Source: an uncultured Brevibacillus sp.
Lineage (GTDB): Bacteria > Bacillota > Bacilli > Brevibacillales > Brevibacillaceae
DNA length: 64,000 nucleotides
Direction: 5' to 3'
NCBI RefSeq assembly: GCF_947502445.1
Contig: NZ_CANMZW010000003.1
Location: 248,001 to 312,000, forward strand
Part shown: positions 43,066-50,307 of the stretch, piece by piece
Layout: every line of letters begins with the position of its first letter
Numbering within the stretch: the stretch's first letter is position 1
Made by a program: the position numbers and the translations under genes
Notes under the pieces: generated by a model
Database searches by the model: none
Told to the model about the DNA's origin: nothing
Seen by the model: only the letters and a program-made list of their open reading frames with translations

Positions 43066-44382
43066 ATGCACCAGAAAACAAAGGGCCGCCTCCCATCCTT
43101 TCGCCACCCTCCGCAACAGACGGGGCTGGATTGGTCCCGTCCGCATAACACAGCCCGCGAACCGCATAAGCCGGGACAGCTCGATAATCAATCCAGGCTG
43201 CTGCTCTTGGTAAACGTCCTGTTTATTACTGCGGGCGCATTATCCGGTACTTTCGTCAACGTCTATCTCTGGAAGGTGAAAAGCCAGTTTGCGCCCATTG
43301 CCTGGTTCACTTTTACCACTCATCTCGTCGGGGCACTGACATTTTGGTTAGCAGGCTGGTATGCCAAGCAAGGGAATAAGATGAATATTCTCCGAGCGGG
43401 AATGGCTGTATCGGCACTGTTTTACTTGCTCGTGCTTTGGGTTGGTCCCAAGGCGGTAGCGTATGCCCCGTTGCTCGGATTGGTTCAGGGGATGGCTGTT
43501 GGTTTATTCTGGCTGGCTTTTAATGTCGTTTATTTTGAAATTACCAGTGCCGACAATCGCGATCGTTTCAACGGCTGGGCTGGACTTTTGGCATCGGGTG
43601 GCGGCATGCTGGCCCCATGGATTTCAGGACTGCTCATTACCCGTTTGCCTGGTAATAGCGGCTATAGGCTGATTTTTGGGCTTTCCTTGGCGCTCTTCGT
43701 CGTCGGGGTGATCATCAGCTTTTTCCTAAAAAAGCGTCAGTCTGAGGGCAATTATTCGTGGACGTTTGCCCTCCGGTGCTTACGGGGCGATCCGGACTGG
43801 CGATTTGCTGCAGGCGCTTTGGCAGGGCAAGGCCTTAGAGAGGGGCTGTTTGGCTTTATCATCGGTCTGATGGTCTACATAGCGACGAAAAGTGAAATGA
43901 CGCTCGGCAACTATTGGCTCATCACTTCAGGTGTCGGCATCGTCAGCTATTATTTCACTGCCAAATGGCTGACGGTTCGCTATCGCAAATGGGGTATGCT
44001 TATCGGGGCTGTCATCATGTCAGGAGCCGTCATCCTGTTTTTTTGGCAGGTCAGCTACTCTACCTTGCTCATTTTCGGGATTTCGGTCGGGATTGCCTAC
44101 CCTCTCTTCTCTGTCCCGATGCTCTCCACGATCTTTGATTTGATCGGAACCAATGAGGAAAGCGCGCGAAATCGGGTTGAATATGTCGTTCTGCGTGAGT
44201 TTTCACTGGATGCTGGACGCTTGGTAGGAATCGTCATCTTTTTGGTGGTGACGTCGATTAGCCTGTCTCCTACCACTCTTAACTGGCTGATCACCTCCAT
44301 CGGTACAGGACCGATTATTGCCTGGCTATGCATGAATCGCCTGTTTCGAACGGTTCCCGCCAAAAAAGAGAAACAAACATAA
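43066..44382 (+). CDS. MFS transporter
   Basis: A 438-residue major facilitator with about 12 segments. A 40-residue basic, Pro-rich cytoplasmic N-terminus (GRLPSFRHPPQQTG) precedes the first segment. The loop EITSADNRDRFNGWAG between segments 4 and 5 and the NRVEYVVLREFSLDAGR stretch near segment 10 are shared with a Bacillales MFS group of unknown substrate. The ATG at 43066 has GGGGGGAAA just upstream. Confidence 0.87.
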   Translation: MHQKTKGRLPSFRHPPQQTGLDWSRPHNTAREPHKPGQLDNQSRLLLLVNVLFITAGALSGTFVNVYLWKVKSQFAPIAWFTFTTHLVGALTFWLAGWYAKQGNKMNILRAGMAVSALFYLLVLWVGPKAVAYAPLLGLVQGMAVGLFWLAFNVVYFEITSADNRDRFNGWAGLLASGGGMLAPWISGLLITRLPGNSGYRLIFGLSLALFVVGVIISFFLKKRQSEGNYSWTFALRCLRGDPDWRFAAGALAGQGLREGLFGFIIGLMVYIATKSEMTLGNYWLITSGVGIVSYYFTAKWLTVRYRKWGMLIGAVIMSGAVILFFWQVSYSTLLIFGISVGIAYPLFSVPMLSTIFDLIGTNEESARNRVEYVVLREFSLDAGRLVGIVIFLVVTSISLSPTTLNWLITSIGTGPIIAWLCMNRLFRTVPAKKEKQT

Positions 44383-44393
44383 TCCAAATCGCC

Positions 44394-44427
44394 AGTCATC
44401 CACCGCTTTCAGGCTGTGGGTGACTTT
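44394..44427 (+). terminator. Likely terminator of the MFS gene
   Basis: AGTCATCCAC and GTGGGTGACT form a stem with one mismatch, followed by only four T. Confidence 0.6.
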
Positions 44428-44450
44428 TGTATGAATAAGGCAGTTTAGGG

Positions 44451-44509
44451 TTCAGTAAAGCTGCTAAGTATTGGTATAATGAACCAATGCGTCGGTAATC
44501 TCCTTACCG
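44451..44509 (+). promoter_or_regulatory. nucB promoter with two inverted repeats
   Basis: TATAAT at 44475-44480 is an extended -10 (TGG before it); a weak -35 TTCAGT lies 18 bases upstream. ATTGGT-ATAATGA-ACCAAT (44470-44488) straddles the -10, and CGGTAA-TCTCC-TTACCG (44493-44509) lies just after, in positions where a repressor could block transcription. Confidence 0.5.
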
Positions 44510-44561
44510 TTCCAAAGGAAAATACATAGACGTACCAGCGAATAGACAAAGGAGAAAAATC

Positions 44562-44987
44562 GTGCAAAAGAAACTGATTGTATTCATTCTGGCGCTGTTG
44601 ATCGGCTTCGGTTCTTGGCTGTTTGAGCAGCAGGACTCCGCTACCCCTGTGGTTAGTACAGATGCAGATTTGGTGCTTGAATTTCCTAGCGATCGTTATC
44701 CGGAAACAGCCAAGCACATTCTAGCGGCTATTGAAAAAGGACAATCCGCTGTCTGTACGATTGATCGAAAAAATGCAAGCAAGCATCGGGACGAATCACT
44801 TCGCGGCATCCCTACCAAGCCCGGACTGGACCGAGATGAATGGCCGATGGCGATGTGTAAAGAAGGAGGAAAAGGTGCCGATATTGCCTATATCTCCCCT
44901 TCAGATAATCGTGGGGCTGGCTCATGGGTAGCCAATCAGCTAGAAAGTTACCCTGACGGCACTCGCGTCCAAATGGTCGTAAAATGA
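44562..44987 (+). CDS. nucB: NucB-like secreted deoxyribonuclease
   Basis: A 141-residue secreted non-specific DNase of the NucB/NucA group. The signal peptide covers about residues 1-25; the mature part contains [32 protein letters not shown] (catalytic region, Asp and Glu) and [18 protein letters not shown]. It is nearly the same as B. subtilis NucB in these parts. NucB is made in mother cells and can break up biofilm DNA. GTG start at 44562 with AAAGGAG upstream. Two inverted repeats at the promoter hint at repression. Confidence 0.92.
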   Translation: MQKKLIVFILALLIGFGSWLFEQQDSATPVVSTDADLVLEFPSDRYPETAKHILAAIEKGQSAVCTIDRKNASKHRDESLRGIPTKPGLDRDEWPMAMCKEGGKGADIAYISPSDNRGAGSWVANQLESYPDGTRVQMVVK

Positions 44988-45008
44988 TGACAATGCTTGG
45001 CTGCCAAG

Positions 45009-45039
45009 CAAAAGCCCTCTTTCATCGGAGGGCTTTTTT
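45009..45039. terminator. Bidirectional terminator between nucB and the small membrane protein gene
   Basis: AAAAGCCCTC and GAGGGCTTTTTT arms. The stop codon of the minus-strand gene lies in the loop, and its last codons form one arm. Confidence 0.88.
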
Positions 45040-45363
45040 CATATTCACACCCACAAAGACAAATCCGGCTCCCGTCAATGCCGAGCCAGTGACAATCGCC
45101 ACGGAACCGGCAGGCCCAACAAAATCGGCAGAAGCAAATACGACTGTACCTATAATGAACAGCAGTCCTCCACTTCCTCCATTCAAGACCAGCTGTGTTC
45201 CGACCAAAAGCATCCCAAGTACAAACAGTAGTGGACCTGCTGCTGTGACCCAGCTCACACCAACCGCCTGAAGAACTCTGGTGGCATCTGGCATCGATAC
45301 ACTTGCGGCTTCCACGAATACAATCGCAGAAACGAGCATCGTTCCAACTGTCGCCAGTAGCAT
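45022..45363 (-). CDS. Small membrane protein (113 aa)
   Basis: Not recognised. Four hydrophobic segments in 113 residues (AGMLL-type start, then PLLFVLGMLLVGTQLVL, GLLFIIGTVVFASADFVG, VAIVTGSALTGAGFVFVG). The frame is open for another 71 codons upstream, but the ATG at 45363 is the first start with a fair ribosome site (GGAGAG about 10 bases away). The last codons are also one arm of the terminator shared with nucB. Confidence 0.62.
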   Translation of the reverse strand: MLLATVGTMLVSAIVFVEAASVSMPDATRVLQAVGVSWVTAAGPLLFVLGMLLVGTQLVLNGGSGGLLFIIGTVVFASADFVGPAGSVAIVTGSALTGAGFVFVGVNMKKALR

Positions 45364-45507
45364 ACCCGCTGCTCTCCAACCTTTTTTGGAGGAATCCGAC
45401 TCATAAATGGCGACAAACGAGAAAACCAAGTTTTTGCAATAGACTTGTAGTTGTTTGGCTTCTGCTCTACTATATAGATGGAAAATAATGAAAATTGGTG
45501 ATGAAGG

Positions 45508-46383
45508 ATGGGTCTTGGCAACAATCACATTCACTATGAAATATGTGGCAATGGATATCCGCTCGTCATTCTTCACGGCCTAGGAACTGACCATCGCTCC
45601 ATGAAAGCGTGGGTGGAGCCGCTTTTTGAGAAGCGTTCTGGTTGGCAACGCATCTATATGGATCTTCCGGCACACGGTCATAGCAGCACACCGGATTGGG
45701 TAAAGACATCTGATGATTTACTTGAATTACTCCTCCATAGCATCGATACACTGCTTCCTGATCAGCATTTTTCAATTGTAGGCAAGTCTTTCGGTGGCTA
45801 TCTCGCACAAGGCATTCTCGCAAAAAGAGCGCAGCTGATCGACGGCGTGAGTCTTCTCGCACCGGCCCTTCATAAAAAGGAGCGCACCCTCCCTACGCGG
45901 GTTGTCCTTCAGTCTGATGAGCAGCTCCTCTCTTCTCTTGATGCTGACATCCGAGCAGCATTTGAAACCTTGATGATTCTGCAAACCAAGCAGAACCTGG
46001 ATGCTTTCCTGTCTGAAATCCAACCAGGGCGGCTTTTGGCAAACCGTGATTTTCTCACATCAGACTGGCGCACAAAAGGCTATTTTTTCTCCACAGAGCC
46101 TTTGGCCGAGGGCAGTACTTATCCACAGCCATCCTTATTTTTACTCGGACGCCAAGACGCCGTTTGCGGCTATCACGATCATATGGAGCTGCTAATGCAC
46201 TTCCCGCATAGCACATTCTCTATTTTGGATCGTGCCGGGCATTTGCTGGAAATCGAGCAAAGGAATGTAGTTCTCGTCCAGCTAAAGGAGTGGCTGAACC
46301 GTGTAGAGCTTTATAAATCAATATGGGGTGAACCATATGCTAAACAGCAAGACAAGCAATGTCCGTTTAAGAGCCGTCACTGA
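45508..46383 (+). CDS. Alpha/beta hydrolase
   Basis: A 291-residue alpha/beta-fold hydrolase. The nucleophile elbow is GKSFGG; the oxyanion motif HGLGTDHRSM lies near residue 23, the acid residue in LGRQDAVCGYHDH, and the catalytic His in RAGHLLEIEQ. Such proteins are esterases, lactonases or similar; no substrate can be given. It overlaps the GNAT gene by 47 bases, so the two are one operon. The ATG follows GGTGATGAAGG. Confidence 0.88.
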   Translation: MGLGNNHIHYEICGNGYPLVILHGLGTDHRSMKAWVEPLFEKRSGWQRIYMDLPAHGHSSTPDWVKTSDDLLELLLHSIDTLLPDQHFSIVGKSFGGYLAQGILAKRAQLIDGVSLLAPALHKKERTLPTRVVLQSDEQLLSSLDADIRAAFETLMILQTKQNLDAFLSEIQPGRLLANRDFLTSDWRTKGYFFSTEPLAEGSTYPQPSLFLLGRQDAVCGYHDHMELLMHFPHSTFSILDRAGHLLEIEQRNVVLVQLKEWLNRVELYKSIWGEPYAKQQDKQCPFKSRH

Positions 46384-46831
46384 AGCAGATATTCCTGTTT
46401 TCTTTGAGCAGCAGCTTGACGCCTCCTCTAATTTCATGGCAGCTTTTACCGCCAAGGACCCAACAGATAAAACAGCTTTTACTGCACATTGGACGCGGAT
46501 ACTTGCAGACACGGCGATCCAGAAGCAGACGATTCTTTTTCATGAAGAAGTTGCTGGTCATATTTCAAGCTTCGAACAATTCGGTCTTCCATCTGTTAGC
46601 TATTGGATCGGAAAGGAATACTGGGGCAAAGGGGTAGCTACCTCGGCACTGCATGCGTTTTTAGGGCAGATAAAGACACGTCCGTTGTATGCTCGGGCTG
46701 CAAAAGATAATGTCGCCTCTATTCGCGTTTTGCAAAAATGCGGCTTTCAAATTTCCGGTGAGGATAGTGGATTCTCTGATTCACGCGGTGAAGTGGTCGA
46801 AGAATTTATTCTCATATGCAATGAATCATAA
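46337..46831 (+). CDS. GNAT-family N-acetyltransferase
   Basis: A 164-residue acetyltransferase. The beta strand and acetyl-CoA loop are seen in VSYWIGKEYWGKGVATSAL (motif A, GKGVA) and ARAAKDNVASIRVLQKCGF (motif B). Close to the RimJ/RimL-like small-molecule group. The ATG at 46337 has TGGGGTG 6 bases before it. It overlaps the hydrolase gene upstream, and its stop overlaps the start of a Nudix remnant. Confidence 0.9.
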   Translation: MLNSKTSNVRLRAVTEADIPVFFEQQLDASSNFMAAFTAKDPTDKTAFTAHWTRILADTAIQKQTILFHEEVAGHISSFEQFGLPSVSYWIGKEYWGKGVATSALHAFLGQIKTRPLYARAAKDNVASIRVLQKCGFQISGEDSGFSDSRGEVVEEFILICNES

Positions 46832-46946
46832 CTGGTCACGCCATATCGGCGTCTACGGAATCTGTATCGTTCAACAGCAATTACTTGGAGCAGGATTCTA
46901 CTATAACAACTGGATTACCCTCGATAACCCTCCCGCTATTTTTTAA
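46821..46946 (+). pseudogene. Collapsed Nudix hydrolase gene (41 codons left)
   Basis: The start reads MNHNWSRHIGVYGICIVQQQLL, the normal N-terminus of a small Nudix hydrolase, but the next residues, GAGFYYNNWITLDNPPAIF, look like the C-terminal end of such proteins and the catalytic Nudix box is missing. The simplest reading is an in-frame internal deletion of about 80-100 codons. The ATG overlaps the end of the GNAT gene in the ATGAATCATAA sequence, so it was part of the same operon. A short real peptide cannot be excluded. Confidence 0.55.
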
Positions 46947-46961
46947 ATGGGGGTAGAAAGC

Positions 46962-47126
46962 ATGAACAACTGGATACAGCTCTTGATTACCATGATCCTG
47001 TTTAATGTGTTGCTAAATTTTCAATACAGCTTCAAACATTTTACCCTCAAAAAGTTTCTTGGCGGTGTCGTCACTTGTGTACTCCTAGTCTTGTTGTTCG
47101 AAACGATAATGAAATGGAGCTTTTAA
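46962..47126 (+). CDS. Small membrane protein (54 aa)
   Basis: Two hydrophobic segments (IQLLITMILFNVLLNF and GGVVTCVLLVLLFETIM) joined by a short basic loop (SFKHFTLKKF), ending at MKWSF. The ATG at 46962 follows GGGGGTAGAAAG at good distance. It starts 15 bases after the Nudix remnant and probably ends the hydrolase-GNAT operon. No family recognised. Confidence 0.6.
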   Translation: MNNWIQLLITMILFNVLLNFQYSFKHFTLKKFLGGVVTCVLLVLLFETIMKWSF

Positions 47127-47149
47127 GCCATACAATATTACTATGAAAA

Positions 47150-47186
47150 GGCTCTTGCCATGAGCTAGATGCTCGCGGTAAGAGCC
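47150..47186 (+). terminator. Stem-loop after the small membrane protein gene
   Basis: GGCTCTTGCC and GGTAAGAGCC arms; only a short T run (CATTTT) follows some bases later, so this is a weak terminator candidate. Confidence 0.4.
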
Positions 47187-47431
47187 ACTCCCATTTTCCA
47201 GCATGTATAGCACCCCCTTAGGCTTGCTAAAGCTTGTCAAAACGGATGTATGATTGAAAGACGTTTTGCTTAAGTTGAGATTTTAATGCACGACAGGTCC
47301 TATGGGAGTTATTCCCGTGTTGGTAACTGAGAACTTGTATTTAGTATGATCTATGTGTTAGTTATTGTATTATGGGTGATAGAATGACTACCTCAATTAG
47401 GTATTTATCATATAGAACATAGGAGGATGGA

Positions 47432-48001
47432 ATGTCCTGGAGCAAATTGAAGCAACAGCTGGAGAGTTTTCTTTGTCCTGCGTTACATGGAAGAGTTGAA
47501 TACCGTGCAACCGGCTATCGTTATTTACCAGATAAAGCGGGACTTTGTTATATTGCCGTAGATAAAAAGAATGTGCTCAATATGAGTGATAAAACTTCCT
47601 TAATCAAATGGTATCAAACGGAGCTGGAAATTAAAAATGATTCAGATATCCAAATTCCTATCAGCAATGAAGAAATTGAAGCTGTAAGAAAAGATACCAA
47701 GGGTAAAGTTCCGGAGGATCGTCTAAAGGTAATTGCAAGAAGTAGAAAAATATCAGAATATGCAAAGGAGCTTTTTTTAGCACAGGTATCATTAAGTAAA
47801 TCAAATTTTAGCGATGTAGCTAATAAATTTTTATCCATTTCTATAGAGGAAAGCATGGAGAGCAATGATATATTATTGAATATCCTAGCTTTGGTGGACA
47901 GACGGGTTGGAAAAAAGCGAATTGTAAACATGGCCGAGAAAATGAAGGTAAAGCATCCAATTGTGCAGTATTTTTATGAACTACGTCTTAGTACCTTATG
48001 A
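47432..48001 (+). CDS. SF0329-like hypothetical protein (189 aa)
   Basis: A soluble 189-residue protein beginning MSWSKLKQQLESFLCPAL and RVEYRATGYRYLPDKAG, which I associate with an unannotated SF0329-type family; this match is from memory. The rest is helical with a Lys-rich charged middle. The coding sequence is clearly richer in A and T than its neighbours, with many AAA and ATA/TTA codons, which suggests transfer from elsewhere. ATG at 47432 with AGGAGGA upstream. A 305-base spacer before it holds one small inverted repeat (TACCT-CAATT-AGGTA, 47389-47403). Confidence 0.72.
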   Translation: MSWSKLKQQLESFLCPALHGRVEYRATGYRYLPDKAGLCYIAVDKKNVLNMSDKTSLIKWYQTELEIKNDSDIQIPISNEEIEAVRKDTKGKVPEDRLKVIARSRKISEYAKELFLAQVSLSKSNFSDVANKFLSISIEESMESNDILLNILALVDRRVGKKRIVNMAEKMKVKHPIVQYFYELRLSTL

Positions 48002-48091
48002 AAACAAATAACTGATTCACATCCAATCGAGAGCCCTGCAAAACGAATAGAGTAACTGTAAAATGACATCCAGTGCCTTTTTGTGTACAAC

Positions 48092-48137
48092 AAAAAACCT
48101 TTCCAAGCCGGAAATCGTCCATCTCCGGTGGAAAGGC
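48092..48137 (-). terminator. Terminator of the 93-residue hypothetical gene
   Basis: On the minus strand CCTTTCCA pairs with TGGAAAGG, with CCGG inner pairing, followed by TTTTTTG. Confidence 0.85.
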
Positions 48138-48155
48138 TACGTTCATTTGTTCACG

Positions 48156-48437
48156 TCAGTTAGTTGCTGCCTTGTCTTTGCTTTTCGTAACGATGTGGTG
48201 ACCGAGCGGCAAGCCACGCTGCTGCAGCTCATCCGTCGTCAGAATATGGAGCGTCTCACTCTTACACGGCATCGGCATCAATCCGCCTAATGGACTCATT
48301 ACCCTTCCGATCGTGTCTGTCTCGATGAGAACGTACAGGCCTTTTTCCTCCAATTGTTGAATAAATTCACCCCAACGCTTGGAAGTAATTTGATCGGCGT
48401 GCTTGGTGAACATGACACCCATTTCTTGTGCTAACAT
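48156..48437 (-). CDS. Hypothetical protein (93 aa)
   Basis: Not recognised. A soluble 93-residue protein: GVMFTKHADQITSKRWGEFIQQL, then LYVLIETDTIGRVMSPLGG, and a Lys/Asp/Ala end. The ATG at 48437 has AAGGAG 7 bases upstream and its own terminator follows, so it is a real unit. About 285 bases between it and the YolD-like gene hold no gene; one stem-like inverted repeat is seen at 48543-48572. Confidence 0.65.
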   Translation of the reverse strand: MLAQEMGVMFTKHADQITSKRWGEFIQQLEEKGLYVLIETDTIGRVMSPLGGLMPMPCKSETLHILTTDELQQRGLPLGHHIVTKSKDKAATN

Positions 48438-48723
48438 GTAATATCTCCTTTTTCCCATCCATCAATTATCTGCTTCAAAAGATATCCTAACAATACAGGG
48501 AAACATCCTGTTCTGGCAAAATCCGTGGCAGCCAATAAAACGCGAAAAACGGTGATTTTCGACCGGTTTTCGGTTCAGGAATCTCGCCTCTTCCTCAAGC
48601 ACTCCGTTTCAACGTGGCACGCTGTTTTTTGCCACTTGCCTTATAAAAAGGGACCTATTTTTGTCGATTTTCTGAATGATTGTCCTCATCTTTCTCACTG
48701 TTCTCCCTGTAATTCCCTCTCAT

Positions 48724-49068
48724 TTACATCCATCTCATACCGAGTAATTGGTTCATATTAATCCAGTGGATCTCCTCTTGGTTCATTAGCTTGATCCGCC
48801 GGTTGTTTGTGTCTATTTTTTGAACCCATCCGCTTGCTTCATCGATTATACCCATTGTCCCTTTTGTACTTCTCCACCAGCTGACCTTCACCGCTTGATT
48901 GGAATGGATCGACTCACGCATCATATTGTTAATCTCCTGCATTTCATCTTCTTCCAGAATTGGCAGCGGAATTAGCTTTCCGTCTTCTAAATGCTCGACA
49001 TACAGAGCTCTGTGCTCCGGCAGCACGAATCTCATCGAACCAAAGATATCGTCTTTTTTACTTCCCAT
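48724..49068 (-). CDS. YolD-like protein
   Basis: A 114-residue YolD-type protein: LPEHRALYVEHLEDGKLIPLPILEEDEMQEINNMM matches the helical start and VKVSWWRSTKGTMGIIDEASGWVQKIDTNNRRIKL the SH3-like core (given here in key words: LPEHR, EEDEMQEI, GWVQKID). YolD proteins are usually coded beside UvrX-type polymerases; in this window the polymerase gene is 1.3 kb upstream on the same strand. A near-perfect LexA box lies 21 bases before the ATG at 49068, so it should be induced by DNA damage. Confidence 0.85.
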   Translation of the reverse strand: MGSKKDDIFGSMRFVLPEHRALYVEHLEDGKLIPLPILEEDEMQEINNMMRESIHSNQAVKVSWWRSTKGTMGIIDEASGWVQKIDTNNRRIKLMNQEEIHWINMNQLLGMRWM

Positions 49069-49088
49069 TGTTCAAATCGCCCCTCCAA

Positions 49089-49102
49089 GGAACATATGTT
49101 CC
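49089..49102. promoter_or_regulatory. LexA (SOS) box upstream of yolD-like gene
   Basis: GGAACATATGTTCC is a perfect palindrome that fits the Bacillales LexA consensus (GAAC-N4-GTTC core). It sits right upstream of the gene's ribosome site. Confidence 0.85.
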
Positions 49103-49199
49103 TATTTTATCCGATGCTTCTGGTTTTATCAACCTCTCTTATCGTTTTGGCAATGTTTTTCAAGCACGGACCCATCCATGTTCAACATGAACTGTGACC

Positions 49200-49837
49200 C
49201 GCAAGATGGACACCCGATGGAGATTTTTCTTCAGGCGGGTTTTAACATAGAAATGATCGGTCGGGATATGCCAAAAAATGCTTCCTTCGCTGGCGAAAAG
49301 TGTATGCGACTTTTGGTGAAGCTGGATTGATCGAGGAGCGTAGAGGTAAGAGCAGCACGGGCAGAAAGTCTGAGGGAGAGCTATCGGCGGAAGAGAAACT
49401 GAGACGTGCAGAAGCGCGAATTAGGCTTCGACGTTACCGACTTCCGAGCGCTTTTAGCTGATTAGCCTAGTCCTTCGCAAACATAGCTTGCAACGCGTAA
49501 CTCGTTATCTATGTCAGATTGCAGAAGTGAGCCCGAGTGGCTATTATCGCTGGTGTCGTGCTGAAGAACACCGCCCTGGCCATTTTACGATAGGATTCGC
49601 TTTCCGAATGACAGTGACCAGCTTAAACTTTCGCATGAGACGACGCATCTTTTCACTTATTTGCGCTATGGCACTGGCCACTGGGCCTATCTGTTCTGTG
49701 TGAAAGACGGTGCGTCCCTGAAAGAGTTGCGTCAGCGTGTCGATGAATACGTAACCTATTACAATTCAGAACGTTACCAATGGACCTTAAAAAAGATGAC
49801 CCCTGATGAATTCAGGAGTCATCTCAAAGCCGCATAA
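49200..49837 (+). mobile_element. Decayed IS3-family insertion sequence
   Basis: Fragments of both IS3-type reading frames are visible. The OrfA-like start (MEIFLQAGFNIEMIGRDMPK at 49217) is broken by a one-base loss in an A run at 49273-49278; the next frame continues RWRKVYATFGEAGLIEERRG and ARIRL. An OrfB start (LCQIAEVSPSGYYRW) is followed by the beginning of the integrase core (TYLRYGTGHWAYLFCVKD), then a jump to the C-terminus RVDEYVTYYNSERYQWTLKKM and MTPDEF. The DDE core is missing. No clear terminal inverted repeats were found, so both limits are approximate. It cannot encode an active transposase. Confidence 0.78.
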
Positions 49838-49914
49838 GTTTCGAGGGGCCCTTTTCAAATACTGTCCATTTCTCAGGTCACAGTTCTCTAGAGTAAGTCT
49901 CCTTTTTCTTCAAC

Positions 49915-50307
49915 TCACAAACTGGTCCGGTCACCTTGTTGATAATGCTTCATCCACAAACCGACGAGCTGCTGACACTCCGCTCGCAATACCTCGATCG
50001 AATACATCGCTTCTCTCAAATAACCGCGCTGACGATATTGAACCACGTACATATGCCCTTGGCGCTGCGTGCTGACGACTGCACAGCCAGATTGCCGCAG
50101 CCGCCGACGCAGCTGGTGATGCTGCCTCTCTGCCCAGCGAGAAAGGTCTTGAAAAATCCAATCGAACACCTCATCATAAGAAAGCTTCAGCTGTACGATA
50201 CGAGCCCGCCCCAAATCCACCATGGCGACGCGAAACAAAAGGCCGAACAAAATGTACAGACGTACTAGCTCCTGCTCTCCCTCTTCTTCCGGCACAATCG
50301 GCTCCAT
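49915..50307 (-). CDS. Small protein coupled to the UvrX-type polymerase (130 aa)
   Basis: Not recognised. A 130-residue, arginine- and glutamine-rich protein (RWAERQHHQLRRRLRQSG, YVVQYRQRGYLREAMY). Its ATG at 50307 overlaps the polymerase stop codon in TGATG, so it is translated by coupling and shares the SOS promoter. It may be a small partner of the polymerase. A GTG at 50310 is a possible start. The IS remnant lies just downstream. Confidence 0.75.
   Translation of the reverse strand: MEPIVPEEEGEQELVRLYILFGLLFRVAMVDLGRARIVQLKLSYDEVFDWIFQDLSRWAERQHHQLRRRLRQSGCAVVSTQRQGHMYVVQYRQRGYLREAMYSIEVLRAECQQLVGLWMKHYQQGDRTSL

Noticed and set aside
45508..47126. Possible toxin-antitoxin or defence island around the hydrolase, GNAT and small genes
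   Set aside because: No known toxin, nuclease or defence domain is present; the hydrolase and GNAT look metabolic.
48543..48572. Hairpin CGAAAAACGG/CCGGTTTTCG in a gene-free stretch
   Set aside because: No T run and no gene that would end there; could be chance in a 285-base spacer.
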